From Bacteroidota bacterium (GTDB taxonomy: Bacteria; Bacteroidota; Bacteroidia; Chitinophagales; Chitinophagaceae): a stretch of 6,501 nt of DNA. Positions 1 to 5,639 of this stretch are shown one piece after another. Positions within the stretch are counted from its first letter, which is position 1, and the number at the start of each line of letters is the position of its first letter. The position numbers and the translations under genes were made by a program. Location: NCBI GenBank assembly GCA_023423015.1, contig JAFAGE010000305.1:1-6501 (forward strand), read 5' to 3'. The notes under the pieces are model-generated. The model was not told where the DNA came from, made no database searches, and saw only the letters and a list, made by a program, of their open reading frames with translations.

Positions 1-2
1 TC

Positions 3-860
3 GACAAGGGCGACGAGGTGATCATCCCCACACCTTACTGGGTTACCTATTCCGAAATTGTGAAACTTGGTGATGGCGACGTAAAACTCGTGCGCACATC
101 CATCGAAAACGACTATAAGCTCACTCCGGATCAGCTGGAAGCTGCTATCACGCCGAAATCAAAACTGTTTATCTTCTCTTCTCCTTCCAATCCCACGGGC
201 GGAGTGTACAGCAAGGCAGAACTTGAAGGTTTGGTGAAGGTTTTCAGAAAACATCCGCAGATATTCATCATTTCCGACGAAATCTATGAATACATCAACT
301 ACGTTGGAAAACACGAAAGCATTGCACAGTTCGACGATATCAAAGATCGCGTGATTATCATCAACGGTCTTAGTAAAGGTTTCGCAATGACCGGCTATCG
401 TTTAGGTTTTATTGCTGCGCACGCAGCCGTTGCAAAAGCCTGTGAAAAATTGCAGGGTCAGATCACAAGCGGAGCCACTGCTGTTACCCAGCGCGCGGCT
501 ATCACGGCACTGAAATCTCCTTTGGATGCAACTCTTGATATGTTAAAGGAATTTACCAGGAGAAAGAAAAGGATTATTGAATTACTCAATGCCATTCCAG
601 GGGTAAGGTTATCTGAGCCGGATGGAGCCTTTTATGTGTTCCCTGATATTTCTGCATACTTCGGTAAGAAGGCCGGTTCCGAAACCATTAGCAATGCAGA
701 TGATCTTTGTATGTACCTGCTTAATACTGCTCACGTATCTACAGTGACCGGCCGTGCTTTTGGCGAGCCGAACTGTATTCGTATCTCCTTCGCCAATAGT
801 ATGGAAAAGATTGAAGGTGGTCTGAAGAGGATCACGGACGCGATGGCTGCCTTGAAGTGA
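3..860 (+). CDS. Class I PLP-dependent aminotransferase, aspartate aminotransferase type (5' partial)
   Basis: Pyridoxal-phosphate enzyme of fold type I, probably a cytoplasmic aspartate (or related amino acid) aminotransferase moving an amino group to 2-oxoglutarate. The open frame enters from the left edge at base 3 (D-K-G-D-E-V-I-I-P-T-P-Y-W), so the GTG at 18 is an internal Val codon and not the start; roughly 110-120 N-terminal residues lie outside the window. Visible family motifs are the PxPYWxxY segment near the edge, SNPTGG (the Asn that contacts the PLP ring hydroxyl), SDEIYE (the Asp that pairs with the pyridine nitrogen and the Tyr), SKGFAMTGYRLG with the Schiff-base Lys at 375-377, and near the C-terminus RISFANS with the Arg that binds the substrate alpha-carboxylate. 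The C-terminus is complete, and the TGA stop lies in the first heptamer of the 857-928 repeat. The gene converges on coaE. The fold and class are certain; exact substrate preference cannot be read from the sequence. Confidence 0.93.
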   Translation, partial: DKGDEVIIPTPYWVTYSEIVKLGDGDVKLVRTSIENDYKLTPDQLEAAITPKSKLFIFSSPSNPTGGVYSKAELEGLVKVFRKHPQIFIISDEIYEYINYVGKHESIAQFDDIKDRVIIINGLSKGFAMTGYRLGFIAAHAAVAKACEKLQGQITSGATAVTQRAAITALKSPLDATLDMLKEFTRRKKRIIELLNAIPGVRLSEPDGAFYVFPDISAYFGKKAGSETISNADDLCMYLLNTAHVSTVTGRAFGEPNCIRISFANSMEKIEGGLKRITDAMAALK

Positions 861-928
861 GCGGTCAAAGATGAGAAGTGAGAGGTGAAAGATGAGCAGT
901 TTCTCACCGCTCACTTCTCACCGCTCAC
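857..928. repeat. Inverted array of 7-bp repeats forming a long palindrome between convergent genes
   Basis: On the plus strand six consecutive heptamers run without gaps from 857 to 898: GTGAGCG, GTCAAAG, ATGAGAA, GTGAGAG, GTGAAAG, ATGAGCA. After a 2-base junction, four heptamers run on the minus strand from 928 back to 901: GTGAGCG, GTGAGAA, GTGAGCG, GTGAGAA. The halves are complementary: 857-865 pairs perfectly with 920-928, and 873-888 pairs with 904-919 with one mismatch (883/909). A bulge of about 7 bases lies at 866-872 and a 15-base loop at 889-903. The TGA stops of the aminotransferase (858-860) and of coaE (911-913, minus strand) both lie inside GTGAGCG units. The hairpin may terminate or protect both converging transcripts, but neither side has a T-tract, so it is not a standard intrinsic terminator. 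The period and pairing are seen directly; the role is inferred. Confidence 0.85.
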
Positions 929-1519
929 ATCGCGCGACACTGCGAGAAGCTTTTCATGGAGCCTTAAAACCTGCGGTATCAGTGCTTTTTTGCAATCATT
1001 TACGATCACGAAATCGCACAACTTCATCTTTATCGATTCATTTATCTGGCGGTCCATTCTTTCCAGCACCTGCTCACGTGTTAGATTGTCGCGCTTCATG
1101 GCGCGTTCAAGCCTTAATTCGAGAGGGGCACACACACCGATTACGTAGTCAAGCTGGCCTTGTACGCCACTTTCAAAAATCAATGCAGCTTCACGGATTG
1201 CATAGGGGGCGTTCTGTTGCTTCATCCATTGCACGGAATTGCGGATGGTGGCCGGATGAACCAGTGAATTCAGAATCGCCAGCTTTGTCTTATCCTGGAA
1301 AACGATGTTGGCAACGTAGGGCCGGTTTAATACCCCGTCTTTGTAAGAATCCGGACCAAAATTCCGGATGATCTGTTTTTTGAGGTCTTCGTCTTCATTC
1401 ATGATTCGCTTCGCCGCATCGTCTGCATAATAAACCGGGATCCCCAGCACCTCAAAGATGCGGGCAACGGTTGTTTTACCGGAGCCGATGCCCCCGGTAA
1501 GTCCTACTTTTATAGGCAT
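911..1519 (-). CDS. coaE: Dephospho-CoA kinase
   Basis: Cytoplasmic P-loop kinase that phosphorylates the 3'-hydroxyl of the ribose of dephospho-CoA with ATP, the last step of coenzyme A synthesis. The product is 202 residues, the usual family length of about 200. The N-terminus has I-K-V-G-L-T-G-G-I-G-S-G-K-T-T, the Walker A loop at about residues 9-16. It is followed by the YYADDAAK segment (family Asp near the substrate), LVHPATIR in the middle, REAALIFESG and VIGVCAPLELRLERAMKRD in the lid/base-binding part, and a C-terminal FVIVNDCKK resembling the usual VIxN segment. I chose the ATG at 1519 because it puts GLTGG five residues in, as in the family; an in-frame ATG at 1528 would add M-L-L. 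Neither has a Shine-Dalgarno sequence. It is last in the nusB cluster, starting 27 bases after the yajC stop (18 from the upstream ATG). Its last codons (VSGEK) and stop are made of the 7-bp repeat. Confidence 0.95.
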   Translation of the reverse strand: MPIKVGLTGGIGSGKTTVARIFEVLGIPVYYADDAAKRIMNEDEDLKKQIIRNFGPDSYKDGVLNRPYVANIVFQDKTKLAILNSLVHPATIRNSVQWMKQQNAPYAIREAALIFESGVQGQLDYVIGVCAPLELRLERAMKRDNLTREQVLERMDRQINESIKMKLCDFVIVNDCKKALIPQVLRLHEKLLAVSRDVSGEK

Positions 1520-1546
1520 AAGCAGCATGTTGGCGATGCAGGAATA

Positions 1547-1888
1547 TTACTTGGCAGCCGGTGTATTGGTGTTGGTTGCCTTATTTGCCTGGTTGGTCCA
1601 TTCCATGGAAATTGCAGTCTTTTCAACTTTGAGATAGCTGCCTGGGCTGGTTTCGAGCATAATAGTACCGTCTTCGTTCACTTTGTTCACTGTTCCGTGG
1701 ATGCCTGCTATAGTCACTATGCGTTCGCCTTTCTGCATGTTTTCCTGAAACTGTTTTGCCATCTTCGCTTTCCTCGCCTGTGGACGAATCATAAACAACC
1801 AGAATACGAGAACCATTCCCACGAGTAAAATGATGTTTGCATAAGGAGCGGAAGAGCCTGCCTGTAAAAAGATAGCGTTAAGTGTCAT
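1547..1888 (-). CDS. yajC: Sec translocon accessory subunit YajC
   Basis: Small inner-membrane protein that associates with SecDF and the SecYEG translocon during protein export. It has 113 residues, the normal family size. A short N-terminal stretch is followed by one membrane helix (about residues 18-34, I-I-L-L-V-G-M-V-L-V-F-W-L-F-M-I). Then come the hallmark RPQ motif and the basic, soluble YajC domain: RPQARKAKMAKQFQ, the conserved MQKGERIVTIAGIHGTV core, and a beta-rich part (EDGTIMLETSPGSYLKVEKTAI). The C-terminus (NQANKATNTNTPAAK) is low complexity and probably disordered. The ATG at 1888 is 16 bases after the stop of the DUF1573 gene, so co-transcription is very likely. secD/secF, which often neighbour yajC in Proteobacteria, are absent here; pairing with nusB and coaE is the arrangement I associate with Bacteroidota. 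Confidence 0.95.
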   Translation of the reverse strand: MTLNAIFLQAGSSAPYANIILLVGMVLVFWLFMIRPQARKAKMAKQFQENMQKGERIVTIAGIHGTVNKVNEDGTIMLETSPGSYLKVEKTAISMEWTNQANKATNTNTPAAK

Positions 1889-1904
1889 TGTCGTTGTGTT
1901 ATAA

Positions 1905-2366
1905 TTAAAAACTTGTGTTCTGCTGTTGATTGCGGGGTCTGCCTACCACATTCACCTCAAACGTTACGTCTTGTTGTGCGGGATCTGTATTGGTGCGAAC
2001 GGTGATGTGTTTGCGCTGCAAGCCTTCCCTGCCGTTGCTGTCGAACGATCCGGTAATTTCACCTTCTCCTCCGGGAGCTATGGGTTCTTTAGGGTAGTCT
2101 GCAACAGTGCATCCGCAGGTGGGCTCCACGGATTCAATAATCAGGGGTTTGTTTCCTGAATTGCGGAAGCGGAATGAGATGGCGAGTTTCTGGCCTTCGT
2201 TGATTTTGCCATAGTTCTGCGCCGAATCAAGCCATTGAATTGAGGTTAATTGTGCTGCCGAATTTTGCGATGTAGCTGCCGACTGCATTGTGGCGCCTGC
2301 ATCTTCGCCACCACATGCGGCTAATAAGAGGTATACCGGCAATAACAGGAGTAGGGATGATCGCAT
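1905..2366 (-). CDS. DUF1573 domain lipoprotein
   Basis: Predicted lipoprotein of 153 residues with one DUF1573 domain, a beta-sandwich (Ig/ASH-like) family widespread in Bacteroidota with no settled function. The N-terminus is a signal peptide with a classical lipobox: M-R-S-S, a Leu-rich core LLLLLPVYLLL, then LAAC with the lipidated Cys at residue 18. The residues after Cys (G-G-E-D) include two acids, weakly like the Bacteroidota surface-export signal, so inner versus outer leaflet location is open. The mature part has a Ser/Gln/Ala-rich linker, then the domain: FRFRNSGNKPLIIESV, the signature PTCGCT, PIAPGGEGEI, and HITVRTNTDP. I chose the ATG at 2366 because it gives a compact signal peptide. 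An upstream GTG at 2405 overlaps the nusB stop (GTGA) and would add 13 residues (MIKPLWLNLQKTN), so coupled translation from there is possible. It lies between nusB and yajC in the same operon. Confidence 0.88.
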   Translation of the reverse strand: MRSSLLLLLPVYLLLAACGGEDAGATMQSAATSQNSAAQLTSIQWLDSAQNYGKINEGQKLAISFRFRNSGNKPLIIESVEPTCGCTVADYPKEPIAPGGEGEITGSFDSNGREGLQRKHITVRTNTDPAQQDVTFEVNVVGRPRNQQQNTSF

Positions 2367-2401
2367 ATTTGTTTTTTGCAAATTTAACCAAAGGGGTTTA
2401 A

Positions 2402-3328
2402 TCACGGTTGTTTGAAAGACACTTTGTGCATTTTATCGTCGCGTACCAGTTCTTTGTGTATGTTGTCCAGAATTCCGTTGATAAACTGTCCGCTCTGTTG
2501 CGTACTGTAATCCTTTGCCAGGTCGATGTATTCGTTGATGGTTACTTTAGGCGGAATAGTTTCGAAATATAGAAATTCGCAAACTCCCATGCGCATCAGG
2601 ATCATGTCAAGAATTGCTATTCTGTCTGCATCCCAGTTTTTCAGTTTTGGACGAATGTATTCCATCGTCACATCCTTCTTTTCGATGGCGGTTCGCAGCA
2701 GATCTTTAGCAAACGTCATCTTTTCAGGTCCAACGAGTTCCTGTAGGTTCAGGGCTGCAGGCCTTGCTAAGATTGTCGGGATAAGTTGATGAATCATTTC
2801 TGCGTCATCATCCCAGTTCGCAAACTTTTCCTCTATAAAGCTTGTGAAATGCTCATTGGGCAGCATCAGGTCGGTGAAAATATAATCCAGAATTTCCTTT
2901 TCATCTTTCTTATCGCGCGATTGCGCCGCAACGTACTGTTGGTATTTTTCGCTGTTAACGAGTTCGGTGTAAATTTTGCGGGTAAGGTCTTCGTCGTTAA
3001 TGAGGTGCGGCTTATCTTCCTTCAGGGCCTGCACATAGGAGGGGTGCTCCAGTATTTTCCAGAGCAGCTCATTGCCCGCAATCTTGGTATTTACCTGCAG
3101 GTCTTTGGCCGACGGCATGTATTTGGATGCACGGTTTCGAGCATCGGTTTCTGCGTATCGGGCCACTTCAGTAATAAAATGTAAAAAGAAAACCAGTGTC
3201 TGTCGGCTTTGGTCGAGATGTTTCTGGAGAAGTTTTGTGGCGTCGGAACCGGAGAGTAAGTTTTCCTGGGTTTCCATCGAGTACAAAATCTGCATCACCT
3301 TCACCCGGATAATTCTTCTGCTGATCAT
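2402..3328 (-). CDS. nusB: Transcription antitermination factor NusB (long Bacteroidota form)
   Basis: RNA-binding antitermination factor; with NusE (ribosomal protein S10) it binds boxA of rRNA leaders and keeps RNA polymerase from terminating early. The product is 308 residues, about twice the E. coli protein. The family N-terminus is present (SRRIIRVKVMQILYSME, helix 1). Roughly 160 charged, mostly helical residues follow that do not match the short NusB. The conserved C-terminal half starts at about residue 200: FAKDLLRTAI, LKNWDADRIAILDMILMRMGVCEFLYF, IPPKVTINEYIDLAKDYSTQQSGQFINGILDNI. The last segment is the typical NusB ending (NEyvelAKxys...saxFvNGiLd). I chose the ATG at 3328; a TTG two codons upstream is possible but less likely. 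It is first in the minus-strand cluster and divergent from groES. The extra length appears to be normal for this phylum and not a fusion artefact. Confidence 0.93.
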   Translation of the reverse strand: MISRRIIRVKVMQILYSMETQENLLSGSDATKLLQKHLDQSRQTLVFFLHFITEVARYAETDARNRASKYMPSAKDLQVNTKIAGNELLWKILEHPSYVQALKEDKPHLINDEDLTRKIYTELVNSEKYQQYVAAQSRDKKDEKEILDYIFTDLMLPNEHFTSFIEEKFANWDDDAEMIHQLIPTILARPAALNLQELVGPEKMTFAKDLLRTAIEKKDVTMEYIRPKLKNWDADRIAILDMILMRMGVCEFLYFETIPPKVTINEYIDLAKDYSTQQSGQFINGILDNIHKELVRDDKMHKVSFKQP

Positions 3329-3429
3329 CTGCAATGAACTCTTTAGGGCGGCGAAGATAGGAAGAAACCAGTTGCCAATCTAAAAGCTCTTGCCATTCAG
3401 GTTGCCGGAAATCGGGTGTGCTGCAAAAT

Positions 3430-3442
3430 TGACACGGTGTCA
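3430..3442. promoter_or_regulatory. Perfect 13-bp palindrome TGACACGGTGTCA, candidate operator
   Basis: TGACAC-G-GTGTCA is a perfect inverted repeat with a one-base centre, lying in the nusB/groES divergent region about 75 bases before the predicted groES -7 element. A further TGTCA half-site occurs at 3456-3460, 18 bases from the TGTCA at 3438-3442. The symmetry and position suit a dimeric regulator, but no specific family can be assigned from the sequence, and a palindrome of this size could occur by chance in a 250-base region. Confidence 0.3.
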
Positions 3443-3498
3443 TCATCGATGTTCCTGTCACCCTTTATCATTTTCTGAAAAAATGACTTTAAAAGGCG

Positions 3499-3524
3499 TT
3501 TGGTACAGAATTAGAGTACATTTG
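3499..3524 (+). promoter_or_regulatory. Probable groESL promoter of Bacteroidota type
   Basis: TACATTTG at 3517-3524 is an exact match to the Bacteroidota -7 consensus TAnnTTTG. A TTTG at 3499-3502 resembles the -33 element, but the 14-base spacing is shorter than the usual 17-23, so the upstream element is doubtful. Transcription would begin near 3530, giving a groES leader of about 50 bases. That leader opens with a small hairpin (CTGCT-cga-AGCAG, 3529-3541). No CIRCE (TTAGCACTC-N9-GAGTGCTAA) is present between nusB and groES, so HrcA control is not indicated. Confidence 0.5.
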
Positions 3525-3580
3525 CCGCCTGCTCGAAGCAGCATCAACTAGGATATTCATCAAATAAAAATTGCTAAACT

Positions 3581-3862
3581 ATGGCTAACAACGTAAAGGT
3601 TACCCCACTGCACGACAGGGTAATTGTGAAACCAGCTAAAGCGGAAGAAAAAACTGCCGGTGGTATCATTATTCCGGATACAGCGAAAGAAAAACCCCAG
3701 AGAGGAACCGTAATTGCAGCCGGACCTGGTAAAAAAGACGAACCTGTTACAGTAAAAGTAGGCGATACCGTTCTGTACGGTAAATATGCCGGCACCGAGA
3801 TCCAACTCGACGGCGACGACCTTTTGATCATGAGAGAGAGTGATATCCTCGCAATAGTTTAA
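3581..3862 (+). CDS. groES: Co-chaperonin GroES (Hsp10)
   Basis: Forms the heptameric lid that caps the GroEL ring and closes the folding chamber in the cytoplasm. It has 93 residues, a normal length. The start (VKVTPLHDRVIVKP) is the canonical GroES opening. It is followed by the mobile loop (about residues 18-35, AEEKTAGGIIIPDTAKEKP) with the hydrophobic GGIII segment that docks on the GroEL apical domain, then RGTVIAAGPG, VKVGDTVLYGKYAGTEI and the C-terminal LLIMRESDILAIV. The ATG at 3581 has an A/T-rich leader (ATAAAAATTGCTAAACT) with no Shine-Dalgarno sequence, as expected for Bacteroidota. It is first of the groES-groEL operon, with 68 bases before groEL and no terminator in that gap. 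Confidence 0.98.
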   Translation: MANNVKVTPLHDRVIVKPAKAEEKTAGGIIIPDTAKEKPQRGTVIAAGPGKKDEPVTVKVGDTVLYGKYAGTEIQLDGDDLLIMRESDILAIV

Positions 3863-3930
3863 GTAAACGAATTATTCAAAAGGTATTCTGATTTTATATC
3901 TCACACAAAATTTTTTAAACAACCATAATT

Positions 3931-5568
3931 ATGGCAAAACAATTATACTTCGACATCGATGCCCGCAATAAAATGAAACGTGGCGTTGATGTTCTGGCCA
4001 ACGCAGTTAAGGTAACACTTGGCCCTAAGGGAAGAAACGTAGTGCTTGAGAAAAAGTTTGGTGCACCTTCTGTAACAAAAGACGGTGTTACTGTTGCTAA
4101 AGAAATTGAACTGGAAGACCCGATCGAAAACATGGGTGCCCAGATGGTAAAAGAAGTAGCCAGCAAAACTGCCGACATCGCTGGTGACGGTACTACCACT
4201 GCCACAGTTCTGGCCCAGGCTATCATTTCAGAAGGTCTGAAAATGGTTGCCGCAGGTGCTAACCCGATGGACCTGAAACGCGGTATCGATAAAGCTGTTT
4301 CACTGGTAATCGAAAATCTTCGCAAACAAAGCCAGACAGTAGGAAGCGACAGCAACAAAATTCAGCAGGTTGCTACTATTTCTGCAAACAACGACGAAAC
4401 TATCGGTAAACTGATTGCAGAAGCATTCGGCAAAGTGGGTAAAGAAGGTGTTATCACCGTTGAAGAAGCAAAAGGTACTGATACCACTGTAGACGTAGTA
4501 GAAGGTATGCAGTTCGACCGCGGTTACATTTCTCCGTATTTCGTTACCAACAGCGAAAAAATGGAAGCTGAACTGCAGAACCCATACATTCTGATCTACG
4601 ACAAGAAGATCTCTGCAATGAAAGATATCCTCCACATTCTTGAGAAAGTGGCACAAAGCGGACGTCCGTTGCTGATCATCTCTGAAGATCTGGAAGGTGA
4701 AGCACTCGCTACCCTGGTAGTAAACAAACTTCGTGGTACCCTGAAAGTGGCTGCTGTAAAAGCTCCCGGCTTCGGCGACAGAAGAAAAGAAATGCTTACC
4801 GACATCGCGATCCTCACCGGTGGAACTGTTGTGAGCGAAGAACTCGGTCATAAACTGGAAGGCGCTGACCTTTCATCTCTTGGTCAGGCTGCATCAGTTA
4901 CTATTGATAAAGACAATACCACAATCGTGGGCGGAAAAGGTAAAAAAGAAGAAATTACCGGCCGCGTAAACCAGATCAAAGCACAGGTAGAAAATACTAC
5001 TTCCGACTATGATCGTGAGAAACTGCAGGAGCGTCTTGCTAAACTGGCCGGCGGTGTTGCCGTTCTGTACGTTGGCGCAGCTACTGAAGTTGAAATGAAA
5101 GAAAAGAAAGACCGCGTAGATGATGCCCTGCACGCAACAAGAGCTGCAGTTGAAGAAGGTATCGTTCCAGGTGGTGGTGTTGCCTACATCCGCGCTATCG
5201 AAAGCCTCGAAGCTAAGGTGAAAGGCCAGATCGAAGACGAACAAACTGGTATGTCAATTGTTCGCCGTGCACTGGAAGAGCCCGTACGCATCCTCACTGC
5301 AAACGCAGGGATCGATGGTTCTATCGTGGTTCAGAAAATCAAAGAAGGCAAAGCCGACTATGGTTTCAACGCCCGCACAGAAGTTTTTGAAAACCTCTTT
5401 GCTGCAGGAGTTATCGACCCAACTAAGGTTAGCCGCGTAGCCCTTGAAAACGCTGCTTCTATCGCAGGTATGCTGCTTACTACTGAATGTGTGGTTGCAG
5501 ACAAGCCTAAGAAAGAAGAGGCTCACGCACATCCCGGTGCTCCCGGAATGGGCGGTATGGATTATTAA
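3931..5568 (+). CDS. groEL: Chaperonin GroEL (Hsp60)
   Basis: ATP-driven 14-subunit cage that folds cytoplasmic proteins together with GroES. The product is full length at 545 residues (E. coli 548). Visible signatures include GPKGRNV (31-37, nucleotide binding), AGDGTTTATVLA with Asp86 (equivalent to E. coli Asp87), VVEGMQFDRGYISPYF leading into the apical domain, KAPGFGDRR in the apical/intermediate part, and VDDALHATRAAVEEG with Asp398, the catalytic Asp for ATP hydrolysis. PGGG follows in the equatorial domain. The C-terminal tail is short (HAHPGAPGMGGMDY), with only one GGM unit in place of the longer GGM repeat of E. coli. The AT-rich leader ending in ACAACCATAATT lacks a Shine-Dalgarno sequence. 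It is co-transcribed with groES and followed by a strong terminator. No missing residues or frameshifts were seen. Confidence 0.98.
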   Translation: MAKQLYFDIDARNKMKRGVDVLANAVKVTLGPKGRNVVLEKKFGAPSVTKDGVTVAKEIELEDPIENMGAQMVKEVASKTADIAGDGTTTATVLAQAIISEGLKMVAAGANPMDLKRGIDKAVSLVIENLRKQSQTVGSDSNKIQQVATISANNDETIGKLIAEAFGKVGKEGVITVEEAKGTDTTVDVVEGMQFDRGYISPYFVTNSEKMEAELQNPYILIYDKKISAMKDILHILEKVAQSGRPLLIISEDLEGEALATLVVNKLRGTLKVAAVKAPGFGDRRKEMLTDIAILTGGTVVSEELGHKLEGADLSSLGQAASVTIDKDNTTIVGGKGKKEEITGRVNQIKAQVENTTSDYDREKLQERLAKLAGGVAVLYVGAATEVEMKEKKDRVDDALHATRAAVEEGIVPGGGVAYIRAIESLEAKVKGQIEDEQTGMSIVRRALEEPVRILTANAGIDGSIVVQKIKEGKADYGFNARTEVFENLFAAGVIDPTKVSRVALENAASIAGMLLTTECVVADKPKKEEAHAHPGAPGMGGMDY

Positions 5569-5590
5569 TATTCATCCTGAATTACATAAG

Positions 5591-5624
5591 AAACCCCATT
5601 ATGATTTCATAATGGGGTTTTTTT
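5591..5624 (+). terminator. Intrinsic terminator of groESL
   Basis: A perfect 13-bp stem (5591-5603, AAACCCCATTATG, pairing with 5608-5620) has a 4-base loop ATTT. The 3' arm runs into seven consecutive T at 5618-5624, so the hairpin and U-tract are both textbook. It lies 22 bases after the groEL stop and ends only 15 bases before the prfB ATG. Confidence 0.93.
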
Positions 5625-5639
5625 ATAATTTCGCCGACT

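Noticed and set aside
857..928. Heptamer array as a CRISPR array or a rho-independent terminator
   Set aside because: The units are 7 bases with no spacers, so not CRISPR. Neither side of the stem is followed by a T-tract, so it does not meet the intrinsic terminator pattern.
892..1371. Plus-strand open frames opposite coaE
   Set aside because: coaE on the minus strand has the Walker A loop and full family length; these frames are shadows that begin inside the heptamer repeat.
2379..2386. TAnnTTTG match (TAAATTTG, minus strand) just before the DUF1573 ATG as an internal promoter
   Set aside because: It is only 12 bases from the ATG, no -33 TTTG lies at a suitable distance, and the match is in an A/T-rich leader where it can occur by chance.
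3375..3382. One-mismatch TAnnTTTG (TAGATTGG, minus strand) as the nusB promoter
   Set aside because: It is imperfect and has no -33 partner at the expected spacing; the position is plausible but too weak to annotate.
3168..3461. Minus-strand open frame of 97 codons upstream of and overlapping the start of nusB
   Set aside because: It overlaps nusB in another frame, covers the divergent promoter region, and has no recognisable motif.
3468..3486. Hairpin TCATTTT-ctgaa-AAAATGA in the divergent region
   Set aside because: It is a short A/T-only type stem in an A/T-rich stretch, likely by chance, and is not followed by a T-tract.
4300..4851. Long antisense open frame (183 codons) opposite groEL
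   Set aside because: It lies wholly within groEL, its product is Phe/Cys-rich and low in family-like motifs, and such frames arise from the codon bias of highly expressed genes. The other antisense frames at 3915-4358, 4894-5244 and 5254-5532 are rejected for the same reason.
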